Shown here one piece after another: positions 43,471 to 52,118 of a stretch of DNA of 64,000 nt. The notes beneath the pieces are model-generated. The model was not told where the DNA came from and searched no databases. It saw nothing but the letters and a program-made list of their open reading frames with translations. Position numbers and translations under genes: made by a program. Numbering within the stretch: the first letter of the stretch is position 1; the number at the start of each line of letters is the position of its first letter. The DNA comes from Flavobacterium resistens. Lineage in GTDB: Bacteria > Bacteroidota > Bacteroidia > Flavobacteriales > Flavobacteriaceae. The stretch covers positions 1 through 64,000 of the forward strand of contig NZ_FXTA01000007.1 of the NCBI RefSeq assembly GCF_900182645.1. The letters are read 5' to 3'.

Positions 43471-44832
43471 TTACATTACCCTTTTTAGCCACTTCATTTT
43501 TTTATCTGAATAAGGCGGATATTTCCAATCGGGTTCGCCCCAAGTTGTTTTCTCTATTACTGATTTTTGATGTGAGAATGTCAAAAATCCGAATTCACCG
43601 TGATAATGACCAATCCCGGAATTTCCAACTCCGCCAAAAGGAAGATAATCACTTGTAATCTGCATCAACGTATCATTGATGCAACCACCACCAAAGGAAA
43701 CTCTGTTTAGTAGTTTATCTTTCTCATCATCATTATTTGTAAAAAGATAGGCTGCCAAAGGTTTTTCTCCATTAATGATTTTTTCAAGAGCTTCATCATA
43801 ATTTTTAAAGGAAACCACTGGCAAAACCGGACCAAAAATTTCTTCCTGCATGACAGCATCATCATACGTTACATTGGTCAGGACTGTGGGCTCAATGTAA
43901 AGCATTTCTTCATTATGTTTCCCTCCATAAAATATTTTACCAGGAGTAATCAGACTTAATATTCTGTCATAATTTCTTTTATTGATTATACTTGTATAGT
44001 GCTCTGCACCATCTATATATCCAGTTTCTTCAATTTTATCTTTTAACAATTGTAAAAATTTGTCTTTGACTGATTCTTCAACCAGCAAATAATCAGGTGC
44101 TATACAAGTTTGACCACCGTTTAAAAATTTACCCCAAACGATACGTTTTGCGGCCACTTCTAAATTAGCTGTCTTTGTTACAATAGCGGGCGATTTACCT
44201 CCTAATTCTAACGTTACGGGGACCAAGTTTTTCGCAGCTGCTTCATACACAATCTGCCCTACTTTTGAACTTCCAGTAAAGAAAATTTTGCTCCACCGCA
44301 ATTTCAATAACTCGGCTGTTTCCGGTATGCCGCCTTCAGCAACATACAAATAATTGGAAGGGAAATTAGTATTGATTAATTCCGCCAAAAGGCGCATTGT
44401 ATTTTCGGGTAATTCGCTTGGTTTTACAACACAAGTATTTCCGGCTGCAATGGCTGTAATCAAAGGAACTAAAGTCAATTGATAAGGATAGTTCCACGCC
44501 CCAATTACCAAAGTTACGCCCAAAGGGTCTGCATAAATATGGCTGCTTCCGGGTTGTAAACTGAGAGCCGTTTTTACTTTTTTGGGTTTAGCAAGCTTAT
44601 CTAAATTTTTCAAAAAAAAGTTGATTTCTTTATGAACTAAATTAAGTTCAGTTAAAAAAGTATCGAAAGTACCTTTGCGAAAATCTTTGTAAATCGCATC
44701 GTATAGTTGTTGTTCGTTTCCTTTCAAAATATCTTTCAACTTTAGTAAAGTTTCCTTTCTAAACGCCACATCTTTTGTTTGATGAGTGTTGAAGAACTCC
44801 TTCTGCGATTGAAATATTTTAGCGAATTCCAT
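43471..44832 (-). CDS. Aldehyde dehydrogenase (class 3-like)
   Basis: 453 residues. N-terminal coenzyme domain, general-base E209 in ELGGKSP, catalytic C243 in GGQTCIAPDYLL, EEIFGPVLPVV, and a C-terminal hydrophobic/oligomer region ending KMKWLKRVM. Class 3-type enzymes oxidise medium-chain or aromatic aldehydes with NAD(P). No signal. It is 28 bp from the acetoacetate-decarboxylase-like gene, suggesting one operon. Confidence 0.93.
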   Translation of the reverse strand: MEFAKIFQSQKEFFNTHQTKDVAFRKETLLKLKDILKGNEQQLYDAIYKDFRKGTFDTFLTELNLVHKEINFFLKNLDKLAKPKKVKTALSLQPGSSHIYADPLGVTLVIGAWNYPYQLTLVPLITAIAAGNTCVVKPSELPENTMRLLAELINTNFPSNYLYVAEGGIPETAELLKLRWSKIFFTGSSKVGQIVYEAAAKNLVPVTLELGGKSPAIVTKTANLEVAAKRIVWGKFLNGGQTCIAPDYLLVEESVKDKFLQLLKDKIEETGYIDGAEHYTSIINKRNYDRILSLITPGKIFYGGKHNEEMLYIEPTVLTNVTYDDAVMQEEIFGPVLPVVSFKNYDEALEKIINGEKPLAAYLFTNNDDEKDKLLNRVSFGGGCINDTLMQITSDYLPFGGVGNSGIGHYHGEFGFLTFSHQKSVIEKTTWGEPDWKYPPYSDKKMKWLKRVM

Positions 44833-44859
44833 TTCCTTAATTTTTAAAAATGAGTTGAA

Positions 44860-45909
44860 TTATTTATTGTTTTCAGTCACTAATTCAGGTGTGTATAAAG
44901 CTGCTTGAAATTCCGGTTGGTAATCATAGCGAACTAATTTTTTAAGTTCCAATGATTTGATAAAGGCTGATAACGGACCATCTGAAAGATTAAATTGAAT
45001 ATCTTCAGCCTTTTTGCTTGTTGCTTTTTTTATTGCTCTTACATCACTGTAACCGTGTGTTAACTGGCCTTTTGTATTAAGATTGATAAAATTCGAACGG
45101 TTAATTTCAGGTATTGAATTGGTAACCTCTAATTTTTTACCTGTCATTGAAAAATCTAAATTCCCTTTTTCATCGTAATAAGTGAAAGTTACATTGTTTC
45201 CATCAGTATTATAATCAATAGGGATTAACCATTTTGGTAAATTATATCCAACTTTTCCACGAACTCTTGCTAATTCGGTATTAACAGGCAATTTCAACAC
45301 ATAACCCCATAGACTTTTGTCATTTACTTCACCCATTAAAGAAATCAGTCCCCAATTACTTTTATTTGGTTTAGTGGTTACAATAGAGATAGAGAGTTCA
45401 TTGTATGAATCATTATCACAAAAATGGTAAGCATAGGAAGTAATAGCGATCAATCCTCTACCGGGTGTATAAGAAATCGGTTTGACCAATTCGTTTACTT
45501 CCGCAGGAAGCAGCTCTTTTATTTTGCTCATATCTGCTGTATAAATAGCAGTAATACTACTATTGCTGTAATAAAAGTTCGGTGAATATGTGATAAAGCC
45601 AACATCTTTTTTTTCTTTGTGAAGGGTCTTGAACCAGCTTAAATCTATATCAGGTCTTTCCTCTGCGACTACGGAAAGGGGTGAGTTGGAATGGAATCTG
45701 TCAAACATACCGCCCTTTAAAACAGGTAGTTGATGACCTGCCAATTCAATAATGGTATCGTTTTTAGCTATTGAATCGTTGTTTATTGCTTTCAGATTTG
45801 AATTTGCAGATGCTGTATTAATGATGGCACTGCTTAGAAAGAAGCCTGGTATAAAAAGTAGAATTACACCAAGGGCTGCTACAAAAAATATGATTTTTAT
45901 TTTTTTCAC
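44860..45909 (-). CDS. Membrane-anchored acetoacetate decarboxylase family protein
   Basis: 349 residues: one N-terminal membrane anchor (about 5-30), then a beta-cone domain with the Schiff-base-like block VRGKVGYNLPKWL where K226 fits the decarboxylase catalytic Lys. Export of this domain is unusual, since classical acetoacetate decarboxylase is cytosolic. Homologous proteins are annotated loosely as decarboxylases; the substrate is unknown. It is adjacent to ALDH and DJ-1/PfpI genes. Confidence 0.8.
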   Translation of the reverse strand: MKKIKIIFFVAALGVILLFIPGFFLSSAIINTASANSNLKAINNDSIAKNDTIIELAGHQLPVLKGGMFDRFHSNSPLSVVAEERPDIDLSWFKTLHKEKKDVGFITYSPNFYYSNSSITAIYTADMSKIKELLPAEVNELVKPISYTPGRGLIAITSYAYHFCDNDSYNELSISIVTTKPNKSNWGLISLMGEVNDKSLWGYVLKLPVNTELARVRGKVGYNLPKWLIPIDYNTDGNNVTFTYYDEKGNLDFSMTGKKLEVTNSIPEINRSNFINLNTKGQLTHGYSDVRAIKKATSKKAEDIQFNLSDGPLSAFIKSLELKKLVRYDYQPEFQAALYTPELVTENNK

Positions 45910-45921
45910 TGTGTTATAGTT

Positions 45922-46638
45922 TTATTTAGTATCTGAGTTTGTTTTAATTTTTTCAAGTTCTTTCATTACTACTCTAGCCATTTCTTTAGAGCTAAAAGGA
46001 TTTTGACCAGTAATTAAATTACCGTCAACAACTACTTTTGAAGTCATAGGAATAAAAGCTTTTTTATAATCGGAGTTTCTTTCCTTTAATGCTGCTTCAA
46101 GATTAAATGGAACTTTCTTTTTTCGTCCGGCAAGACTTTCTTCAAACCAATTAAATCCAGTTATCTTTTTGCCTTTTATCAAATAGTCGCCATTGGAAAG
46201 TTTAACATTCAACAATCCGCCTACACCGTGACAAATCGCAGCCACTTTTTTATTGTTCTCAAAATGATCTTTAATGATTTTTTGTAGAATAGTATCATTT
46301 GGAAAATCATACATAGTCCCATGTCCACCTGCTAAATAAACACAATCAAATTCTTGTTTTGATACTTCTTTTAAACTTTTGGTGTGCTTTAATTCTTCTC
46401 TAAATTGAATATTATTCCAATATCCTTTAGATACTTTATCCAAAACTAAAGGTCTTAAACTTTCAGGATCAATCGGTGTATCTCCACCGTTTGGACTTGC
46501 TATGGTAATTTCAAACCCTTGCTCTTTAGCTTTATCATAGATATGGGTAAGTTCACTGAGCCATAGACCAGTTGGCAATTGGCCATCGTCATACATATTA
46601 ATCCCAGTAACAATAATTAATAATTTCAATGCGTTCAT
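45922..46638 (-). CDS. DJ-1/PfpI family glutamine amidotransferase-like protein
   Basis: 238 residues from Met at 46638 (frame open to 46680). Nucleophile-elbow Cys C136 in AAICHGVGG, DCVYLAGGHGTMYDFP (the Gly-rich oxyanion strand) and GWFEES-type cap. Members act as glyoxalase III/Hsp31-like chaperones or deglycases, detoxifying glyoxals. It is first in the leftward cargo block (12 bp from the decarboxylase-like gene), so its promoter is probably in 46639-46960. Confidence 0.9.
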   Translation of the reverse strand: MNALKLLIIVTGINMYDDGQLPTGLWLSELTHIYDKAKEQGFEITIASPNGGDTPIDPESLRPLVLDKVSKGYWNNIQFREELKHTKSLKEVSKQEFDCVYLAGGHGTMYDFPNDTILQKIIKDHFENNKKVAAICHGVGGLLNVKLSNGDYLIKGKKITGFNWFEESLAGRKKKVPFNLEAALKERNSDYKKAFIPMTSKVVVDGNLITGQNPFSSKEMARVVMKELEKIKTNSDTK

Positions 46639-46958
46639 AATATCTCTTTTTGATGATACAAAGTTCCGTCTTAAATGCAAAGCAGAAGTAACCTAATCAA
46701 CTGAAGTTATAACATAATCTCTGTTGTTGTTGAAATTTTAATTATAAAAAACGAGTCAGAAAGTAATTTGCTTGTAATATGAGGAACATTAATATTTGGA
46801 TATGCAAACGAAAATTGCAGATAATGATAAGGGCATATTTTTAAATCCGTAACTTTTTTAAATGCCTTTTTCGAATTCAAGAATTCCACAAAAGAATGTT
46901 ACAACTTAATAACATTAAAAATGTATATGGATTAAAATTTTTTAAAATTTTTTAACGT

Positions 46959-47300
46959 TTAACCCCTACAATACATACAAACCGTCTCCCAATTAAATAT
47001 CAGATTAATTATCTTACAAAACAACCTCAGAATAAGCCAATTTCTTTAAATCATTCATAAAATGGTTTGTAAATTGTTCAGTAAGGTTCACTCTTAAAAA
47101 AAAGTTAAAACGAAAGTTTTAGCTTTTTTTTTGGCCTTTTTGCTGCGATTTAACCATCTTTTACATCTAAAAAGCAAGCGGTTTGTAAATCTGTAGAGTT
47201 AACTCTACAGGACACAAACTACCCATAAGATACTGTAAACATTAGACTTAAAGATTTTCACAATCTTTATTTTAACAATAATTTTAGTTTATGTAAAAAG
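46959..47300 (+). repeat. R2, intergenic recombination-site-like repeat (right end of cargo block 1)
   Basis: Central part of the 839 bp gap 46639-47477. Its left arm (46959-47092) aligns with R4 (61297-61408), including 24 identical bases at 47054-47077; its right arm (47093-47300) aligns with R1 (39294-39500). A palindromic core lies at 47181-47219. On the minus strand a gene-end peptide QFTNHFMNDLKKLAYSEVVL then a stop reads through the left arm. The flanks 46639-46958 and 47301-47477 have no clear gene. Confidence 0.75.
47181..47219. promoter_or_regulatory. Perfect 20-bp palindrome with outer inverted repeats in R2
   Basis: CTGTAGAGTT at 47191-47200 is followed by its exact complement AACTCTACAG at 47201-47210. 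Outer GTTTGT (47181-47186) and ACAAAC (47214-47219) form a second inverted repeat. This symmetry resembles a tyrosine-recombinase core or a dimeric repressor operator. The R1 counterpart (39381-39420) is degenerate. Confidence 0.6.
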
Positions 47301-47477
47301 AAAAAGCAACGGTGCAAGGCAAAAACATCAGCATAGTATAATCCCCCGAAAATTGGCATTTTGAAAATGACACCCTTTATTTCATCTTTTGGGCTATTTG
47401 CTTAAAAAAAATTACCTTTATCCGGCATTACCGCTTTAAAAGAAATTAAAATTTATTTAAGCCTTAAATCCAATCCT

Positions 47478-48008
47478 ATGAGCCAAGAAGAATTATTGGT
47501 ATTAATCCGCAAAAAAGATGAAAGAGCTTTCACCCATCTCTATGATATGTATTCAAAAAGCTTGTTTTCGGTAATAAATGTTCTGGTGAAAAACCGGGAA
47601 GAAGCCGAAGATGTCCTGCAGGAAGTCTTTGTAAAAATCTGGAAGAACATCGATACGTACAGCGAAAGCAAGGGCCGGTTCTACACCTGGATCCTTAATA
47701 TTGCAAGGAATACATCGATTGACAAGCTGCGATCCAAAAATTTCAACAACACACAAAAAAACCTTTCCTCGGATAATTTCGTAAATCTCTTAGATGATAG
47801 CAGTAAGCTCATAAACAGAATTGATTCTATAGGAATTCAGGAATTCGTAAAAAAACTGAAACCAAAATGTATCGAGATTATTGATCTGCTATTCTTTAAG
47901 GGATACACCCAGCAGGAAGCATCGGACGAGCTTGCCATGCCGCTGGGCACTATCAAAACACAAAACAGAAACTGTATCAACGATTTAAGAAATTATTTAA
48001 AGATATAA
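47478..48008 (+). CDS. ECF-type RNA polymerase sigma factor
   Basis: 176 residues. Region 2 (about 20-90) has LYDMYSKSLFSVI, EEAEDVLQEVFVKIW and RFYTWILNIARNTSIDKLR; region 4 (about 118-170) has IIDLLFFKGYTQQEASDELAMPLGTIKT. Its stop overlaps the downstream anti-sigma start (TAATG). It is the first gene after R2. ECF factors of this kind answer envelope or oxidative signals. Confidence 0.92.
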   Translation: MSQEELLVLIRKKDERAFTHLYDMYSKSLFSVINVLVKNREEAEDVLQEVFVKIWKNIDTYSESKGRFYTWILNIARNTSIDKLRSKNFNNTQKNLSSDNFVNLLDDSSKLINRIDSIGIQEFVKKLKPKCIEIIDLLFFKGYTQQEASDELAMPLGTIKTQNRNCINDLRNYLKI

Positions 48009-48796
48009 TGGAAGCGAAGGAATATATTGAATCAGGCATTTTAGAACTGTACGTTTACGGCCTGCTGACAGAAAAAGAGAATCTGGAAATTGCCGAACTG
48101 GCTAGAGAAAACCCGGAGGTTGAAAGTGAAATCATTTCAATAGAAAAAGCTGTTTCGGCCTTATCATCAAGCTTCTCACCTTTTCACTCGGTTGCTAATT
48201 TCGAGAAAACAAAAGCGCGTCTAGAGCTTAATCATGCCAAAGTTGTCAATATAAAGCCATCATCAAACCTGCCGCAATACTTGGGCTGGGCAGCTGCAGT
48301 ATTAATGTTGTTAGGTTTTGGATATCAGACTTTAGAACTGTCAAAATCTAAACAGGCAGTCTCTGAGGCTGGAGGCGAAAAAAATAAAATTGAAAGGGAT
48401 TATGCTTTTTTAGATCAGCAGAATAAACAGACTGAGAAGAACCTAAGCATTGTGAGAGATATTAAAAACACAAGCGTTACTCTGGGCGGACAATCTTTAT
48501 CTCCAACATCATTTGCAAAAGTGTACTGGAACAAAGAAACAAAAACGACTTATATCGACGCGGCAGGTCTGCCAAACCCTCCAAAAGGAATGGTTTACCA
48601 GGTTTGGTCTTTAAAACTAAGTCCGGTGCTTACCCCGACAAGTATTGGTCTGCTGGATAATTTTGAAGAAAACTCCCAAAAAATCTTCGCTGTAAGCCAA
48701 ACCGATTCAGCTGAAGCTTTTGGCATCACGCTGGAACCTGCAGGGGGAAGCCTGACACCTACAATGGAGCAGCTTTATACTTTAGGAAAAGTTTAA
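48008..48796 (+). CDS. Anti-sigma factor (RskA C-terminal type)
   Basis: 262 residues. N-terminal zinc-less ZAS-like helical region (LELYVYGLLTEKENLEIAELA), one membrane helix near 95-110 (YLGWAAAVLMLLGFGY), then an extracytoplasmic RskA domain (AKVYWNKETKTTYIDAAGLP, MVYQVWSLKLSP, AVSQTDSAEAFGITLEP). It holds the partner sigma factor encoded upstream at the membrane. A fasciclin gene is often next to such pairs; the one here lies 8.5 kb downstream. Confidence 0.9.
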   Translation: MEAKEYIESGILELYVYGLLTEKENLEIAELARENPEVESEIISIEKAVSALSSSFSPFHSVANFEKTKARLELNHAKVVNIKPSSNLPQYLGWAAAVLMLLGFGYQTLELSKSKQAVSEAGGEKNKIERDYAFLDQQNKQTEKNLSIVRDIKNTSVTLGGQSLSPTSFAKVYWNKETKTTYIDAAGLPNPPKGMVYQVWSLKLSPVLTPTSIGLLDNFEENSQKIFAVSQTDSAEAFGITLEPAGGSLTPTMEQLYTLGKV

Positions 48797-48818
48797 CCCC
48801 ATAAGAAGTCCTAACTAA

Positions 48819-48855
48819 AAAGTGCATATTGATCCTGTTCAATATGCGCTTTTTT
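48819..48855 (+). terminator. Terminator of the sigma/anti-sigma operon
   Basis: AGTGCATATTGA at 48821-48832 pairs with TCAATATGCGCT at 48839-48850 (one mismatch) and is followed by T residues. Confidence 0.8.
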
Positions 48856-49381
48856 GGATTTAATACTGCACACTGGTGGAATTTCACACAAACCGATTAC
48901 AGACTGCTTTAATTCTGCTGGCTGAAGTGGATACCCTTTTCTTATGCAAAAGCTAAGACAATATAAAGAAATATTGGGGTAGATACTTTTTTTGGTGTAT
49001 TTTTCTTTTTTACAATCACATTGATATTTATCATCTATTTAGTTTTCTGCTCTCACTCTAATTATCAATTGTTGCCCAGCTGTAGTAAAAAAATTGATTC
49101 ACTTCTTTTTTATAAGATGGATTAATGATCTCAGATTACTTATAGTAGACAAGGTAATTATAAAATTAATTAATAATCATGTAAATTGTCACTAAATTAA
49201 TTAATCTAACTTTACTCAATAAGGAATTGATTACTCCTATGCAAAATTAAGTAAACATTTTTTGGAAGATTATGTTTATGGACAGACCCGTCGCAGCATA
49301 CAACGCCGCTGACGGGTTCTATTTTTTTATAGCTTGTTTCAGTCCCCTCGTATAGGTCCGGAACTGTAGTTAATTAAGTAC
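48856..49381. other. Gene-free interval with an orphan hairpin
   Basis: No ORF with coding character is seen in these 526 bp. At 49286-49317 ACCCGTC pairs with GACGGGT and TTCTATTTTTTT follows on the plus strand, an intrinsic terminator signature not needed by the anti-sigma gene (already terminated at 48819) or hemA (opposite strand). A short untranslated RNA ending at about 49328 is possible. Confidence 0.45.
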
Positions 49382-50671
49382 TTATGAGAGATTGATTTTG
49401 TATTTTTCTTCTACTGGTGATGCAGGCTTGTTAGTTGCGAGATGTCCTATTTGAAATACTTTTTCAATAAATTCAATACTTTGATCTACTGAAGTATTTT
49501 CATTTTTTAAGTGGGATGCAAAATGGTTTGTTAATTTTTGAATAATCCTTGAACTGATTAAATCCATCTGTGCATCATCAAAATGGGTTGTTTTCTTTTT
49601 TTGAAAAGCAAATTCTGCTGATACAATATCATTTAGCTTGGATTTTAAGGCATGAATAGTCGGAGCACATTTTCGGCCGTTCACCCAGGTATTCAGTTCT
49701 AATTTCAGATCATCAATAATGGCTTCCGCAGCAGGAATATGCTGTTTTCTCTTTTCTAGCGTGTCATCAGTAATTTGAGATAAATCATCCAGATGTATCA
49801 AAGTTACACCGGGGATTTCTTCTACATTGGTATCTACATTGCGAGGGATGGATAAATCCAAGATCAATAAGGGTTTCTGTAAAGCAAGCGATGTTTTGTC
49901 AATAGTCGGATTTTGTGCTCCTGTAGCTACAACCAGCACATCGGCCTGCTGCAGTTCCTGTTTTAAATCAGCATAATCTTTTACAATAACATTCAGCTTG
50001 CCAGCCAGTAATTCGGCTTTGTTTTTTGTTCTGTTTATAAGGGCAATATGGCTGTTTTTAGTATGTTTTACTAAGTTTTCGCACGTATTTCTTCCTATTT
50101 TCCCCGTTCCGAATAACAAAATATTTTTGTTTCCAATATCCGCCACATTTCGGATAATATACTGCACTGATGCAAAAGAAACTGAAGTTGCACCAGAAGA
50201 AATTTTCGTCTCCGTTTTAACTTTTTTGCTCGCCTGAATAACTGTATTTACCAACCGGTCCAGAAATGTATTGACCAAACCTTCCCGTTTACTATTGTTA
50301 AAGGCGGTTTTAATCTGGCTGATGATTTCAAAATCACCCAGAATCTGACTGTCTAAACCTGTTCCTACCCGAAACATGTGGCTGACAGCTTCTTCATTCT
50401 TATATATATAAGCAGCTTGCCGAAATTCTTCTACAGATCCATTGCTATTTTCGCAAAGCAGTTTGATGAGCTCATAAGGATGATGGGCAAAACCATAAAT
50501 TTCAGTTCTATTGCAGGTAGAAGTAACTATTAATGATTCTATACCTTCCGCTTTGGCCTGCATCAATAAATCAGATTGCGCTTTAGTATCTAAACTAAAT
50601 TTTCCTCTAATTGCTGCATCTGCTTTCTTATAGCTTAACCCTAATGCGTAAAAAGTAGTGGATCTGGACAT
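49382..50671 (-). CDS. hemA: Glutamyl-tRNA reductase
   Basis: 429 residues from Met at 50671 (frame open to 50686). Catalytic Cys in TSTCNRTEIYGFA; Rossmann NADPH site FGTGKIGRNTCENL; dimerisation helix at the C-terminus. It makes glutamate-1-semialdehyde from glutamyl-tRNA, the first step of tetrapyrrole synthesis. It is followed across the segment by hemH (56087), and its genetic companions are haem-related proteins. It is monocistronic on the minus strand. Confidence 0.95.
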   Translation of the reverse strand: MSRSTTFYALGLSYKKADAAIRGKFSLDTKAQSDLLMQAKAEGIESLIVTSTCNRTEIYGFAHHPYELIKLLCENSNGSVEEFRQAAYIYKNEEAVSHMFRVGTGLDSQILGDFEIISQIKTAFNNSKREGLVNTFLDRLVNTVIQASKKVKTETKISSGATSVSFASVQYIIRNVADIGNKNILLFGTGKIGRNTCENLVKHTKNSHIALINRTKNKAELLAGKLNVIVKDYADLKQELQQADVLVVATGAQNPTIDKTSLALQKPLLILDLSIPRNVDTNVEEIPGVTLIHLDDLSQITDDTLEKRKQHIPAAEAIIDDLKLELNTWVNGRKCAPTIHALKSKLNDIVSAEFAFQKKKTTHFDDAQMDLISSRIIQKLTNHFASHLKNENTSVDQSIEFIEKVFQIGHLATNKPASPVEEKYKINLS

Positions 50672-50900
50672 ATTAAAATTTTCCATATTTATGCTCTGCT
50701 TAAAAAGTTCAAAAAAATATTACTAACTAATTTATATATAATAACGCCAGAAGGATTTAATATATCGCTGTGGAATAAATGGATTCAAATTGGCAATTTT
50801 ATATAATTCATGCCATTATACAAGAAATCATAGTTTCAAAATATTTATATACTGATTGTATAATATTAAGAGTCCGGCACTGCAAATAGTAATGAAATAT

Positions 50901-50929
50901 AAAACGCTGCCTTAATAAGGCAGCGTTTT
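50901..50929 (-). terminator. Terminator of the globin-like lipoprotein gene
   Basis: AAAACGCTGCCT at 50901-50912 pairs perfectly with AGGCAGCGTTTT at 50918-50929, 10-40 bp after the stop codon on the minus strand. Confidence 0.85.
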
Positions 50930-50939
50930 GAGAAGAAAT

Positions 50940-51533
50940 TTATTTTTGAACTATAGGAGTTCTCAATGATTCTAAAACAGCAACAATATCAGTATAAAGT
51001 TCTGTATTTGAAGCAACGCCATTCGCATTGGCCGCAGCTCCAACATATCCTTCAAATTTTGTATAATCTGCACTGCTTGATTTTGTTCCCATACGAGGAT
51101 TTTTTGCAGGATCATGAGCAGCAACCATGTTCAAACCAGAATATGTATTTACAGCATTGGTGCCTCCCGTGTTAAATGAAAAGAAATCAGTCAGATTATC
51201 TGATAATTTAGCAATATTAGTAGACTGGGTAGTTCCAGTTTCTGCCAACAAAGGGGCAAAATGTGCCTGCAGGTTTCCTGCAGCATTCGATTGAACGTCA
51301 GCAACAATTAATCCTATAGCTGAATTTACGACTTTTCGGAAACTCAAACGTCCCTGCTCGATCATCTGACCTGAATTATCCGGATCGGCAACCATTTTAG
51401 TCCCGCCTAAGCGTTCATAGATTGATGCCTTTACAGGAGGTGCTGGGGTTTCGTCGTCATTACTGCTGCAGGAAATCATAGCTGCAGATGCAGCAAGTAA
51501 TACACTAAGTGTAAGTTTTGAATAAATTTTCAT
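50940..51533 (-). CDS. Lipoprotein with group I truncated-haemoglobin-like domain
   Basis: 197 residues. Lipobox ending at C22 (AAMISC), acidic linker DDETPAPP, then a domain starting SIYERLGGTKMV, the truncated-globin A-helix signature. NTYSGLNMVAAH (proximal His H140) fits the E/F region, and a C-terminal helix ends the domain. Compared with known members there is an insertion around 48-60 (DPDNSGQMIEQ). Truncated globins bind oxygen or NO in the cytosol; an exported, lipid-anchored one is uncommon. It lies 22 bp from the 144-residue protein gene, reading the same way. Confidence 0.8.
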   Translation of the reverse strand: MKIYSKLTLSVLLAASAAMISCSSNDDETPAPPVKASIYERLGGTKMVADPDNSGQMIEQGRLSFRKVVNSAIGLIVADVQSNAAGNLQAHFAPLLAETGTTQSTNIAKLSDNLTDFFSFNTGGTNAVNTYSGLNMVAAHDPAKNPRMGTKSSSADYTKFEGYVGAAANANGVASNTELYTDIVAVLESLRTPIVQK

Positions 51534-51554
51534 AAATTTAAAGGTATTAAAGGG

Positions 51555-51989
51555 TTAATTAAAAAAACGATTTATCTTTTGAGACAGTCTATAGCTCAAA
51601 CTATTTTGATTCATGGGGCAGACTTCTTTGTTTGCTAAATTGGCTGGTAAAATATAACGCTGGGCATCATAACGTCCTTTAGCCATCAGCTCGTTGAAAA
51701 CTTTCTCAGAGTTTGTAATTTTATTATTGTGGAAGTACACCACAACATTTCTTTTAACGATGATAGAGTCTGATGTCAGGCCTTTTATGCTTCTTAAGTC
51801 GGCACAGATTTTTCTGGCCTGCAGAGAATCAATATCTGATTTAAAATCGATTCTGCTTACCTGAAGATTTGGGGTGTCATAAACGGGCGGTTTGGCCGTT
51901 ATAATGTGAAAAAGCAAAATCGCGACAAACAGTACAAATATTCCGCTCAGAATTAAAAGTCCTTTTTTGATTATTTTATTAGTCTTCAT
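51555..51989 (-). CDS. Single-TM protein of unknown function
   Basis: 144 residues: membrane helix 9-30, then a small periplasmic domain with two Cys (KICADLR and NKEVCPMNQN) and the segment DSIIVKRNVVVYFHNNKI. The fold resembles a ferredoxin-like (HMA-like) beta-alpha domain by eye, but without CxxC, so I give no function. It is in the minus-strand set with the globin lipoprotein (22 bp away) and the DUF5777 barrel (129 bp away). Confidence 0.7.
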   Translation of the reverse strand: MKTNKIIKKGLLILSGIFVLFVAILLFHIITAKPPVYDTPNLQVSRIDFKSDIDSLQARKICADLRSIKGLTSDSIIVKRNVVVYFHNNKITNSEKVFNELMAKGRYDAQRYILPANLANKEVCPMNQNSLSYRLSQKINRFFN

Positions 51990-52118
51990 AATTTTTTATG
52001 GTTTTAAAATTATCTACGTGTACTTCAGAGCTGCGGTTTTAGAAATAGTTGCAAATCGATCAATTTAGAATCATTTTAAATACAGAAATTACCTAATAAT
52101 TTAATTATAAAGCAGATA

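Noticed and set aside
46707..46889. 60-residue minus-strand reading frame upstream of the DJ-1/PfpI gene
   Set aside because: No family resemblance, AT-rich low-quality frame; likely chance.
39235..47300. R1 and R2 as ends of an insertion sequence or MITE
   Set aside because: No terminal inverted repeats or short target duplications were seen at the ends, and the block between carries no transposase.
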